Shown here: positions 5,912 to 6,275 of the stretch, piece by piece
Numbering within the stretch: the first letter of the stretch is position 1
How the letters are laid out: each line of letters starts with the position of its first letter
NCBI GenBank assembly: GCA_019752915.1
Contig: JAIELO010000209.1
Location: 1 to 6,275, forward strand
Origin: Burkholderiaceae bacterium
GTDB taxonomy: Bacteria > Pseudomonadota > Gammaproteobacteria > Burkholderiales > Burkholderiaceae_D
Length of the DNA: 6,275 nucleotides
Direction of reading: 5' to 3'
Notes under the pieces: generated by a model
The model's input: only the letters and a program-made list of their open reading frames with translations
The model's database searches: none
Told to the model about the DNA's origin: nothing
Made by a program: the position numbers and the translations under genes

Positions 5912-6275
5912 TTAGAAGTTCAGGGTACGCTTATCGATCGCCAGCGCTGCCTCTTTGGTAGCTTCCGACAGCGATGGGTGAGCGTGGCAGATACGCGCGA
6001 TGTCTTCTGCCGAAGCTTTGAACTCCATGGCAACCACGGCTTCGGAAATCAGTTCCGAAGCCATCGGGCCAATGATGTGCACGCCGAGGATTTCATCGGT
6101 GGTCGCATCGGCCAGGAACTTGACCATACCCGAGGTATCGCCCAGCGCACGGGCGCGGCCGTTAGCCAGGAACGGGAAGGTGCCAGCCTTGTAGGCGGTA
6201 CCGGCAGCTTTCAGTTGCTGCTCGGTTTTGCCAACCCAGGCGATTTCCGGCGAGGTATAGATCACCCAAGGAATC
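5912..6275 (-). CDS. lpdA: Dihydrolipoamide dehydrogenase (E3), C-terminal part
   Basis: Only the last 121 residues are in the window; the FAD- and NAD-binding domains lie beyond the right edge (the whole protein is usually about 470 residues). The segment is the dimerisation domain: [31 protein letters not shown], a VKFLAD strand and [13 protein letters not shown]. It also has [15 protein letters not shown], whose His (5978-5980) and Glu five residues later (5963-5965) are the proton-relay pair of the E3 active site. The enzyme reoxidises the dihydrolipoyl groups of 2-oxo acid dehydrogenase complexes, passing electrons through FAD and a disulfide to NAD+. Placement next to zapE suggests the copy belonging to the 2-oxoglutarate dehydrogenase cluster, but sucA and sucB are outside the window, so this is inferred. 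It ends in DKRTLNF and TAA, with a strong terminator just downstream. Confidence 0.96.
   Translation of the reverse strand, partial: IPWVIYTSPEIAWVGKTEQQLKAAGTAYKAGTFPFLANGRARALGDTSGMVKFLADATTDEILGVHIIGPMASELISEAVVAMEFKASAEDIARICHAHPSLSEATKEAALAIDKRTLNF

Overview
All seven genes I can support lie on the minus strand, so transcription runs from right to left. The DNA is GC-rich (about 60% by eye). The order lpdA (E3) then zapE, followed by a YdcH-type small protein and a YoaA helicase, suggests a betaproteobacterium, perhaps of the Neisseriales/Chromobacteriaceae. That placement is inferred from gene content and synteny; no marker gene is present.

Right part (6275 to 3597): housekeeping genes. 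The window opens inside lpdA, of which only the C-terminal dimerisation domain with its catalytic His-Glu pair is present. A textbook intrinsic terminator follows, then zapE (AFG1-type division ATPase). Next is a secreted Ala/Lys/Glu-rich coiled-coil protein of unknown function, a 193-bp gap with a weak hairpin and a candidate promoter, and a 66-residue YdcH/DUF465 protein.

Middle (3597 to 1549): a full-length YoaA/DinG-type iron-sulfur DNA helicase, 22 bp after the DUF465 gene and probably in the same transcript.

Left part (1421 to 1): after a 127-bp gap with inverted repeats comes a tight two-gene unit. The first gene encodes a compact TIR-domain protein with its putative catalytic glutamate retained. 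Ten bases later begins a protein whose N-terminal 180 residues follow the MinD/ParA-like 'KGGVGR' ATPase pattern, but whose P-loop glycines and lysine, and other nucleotide-site residues, are replaced. It continues past the left edge. This TIR plus apparent pseudo-ATPase pair is the least ordinary part of the window and the best candidate for an uncharacterised signalling or conflict (defence-like) module. That function is inference; the sequence shows only the domains, their spacing and the missing residues.

I see no tRNA, rRNA, CRISPR array, transposase or insertion-sequence ends, and no gene-free stretch over 300 bases.
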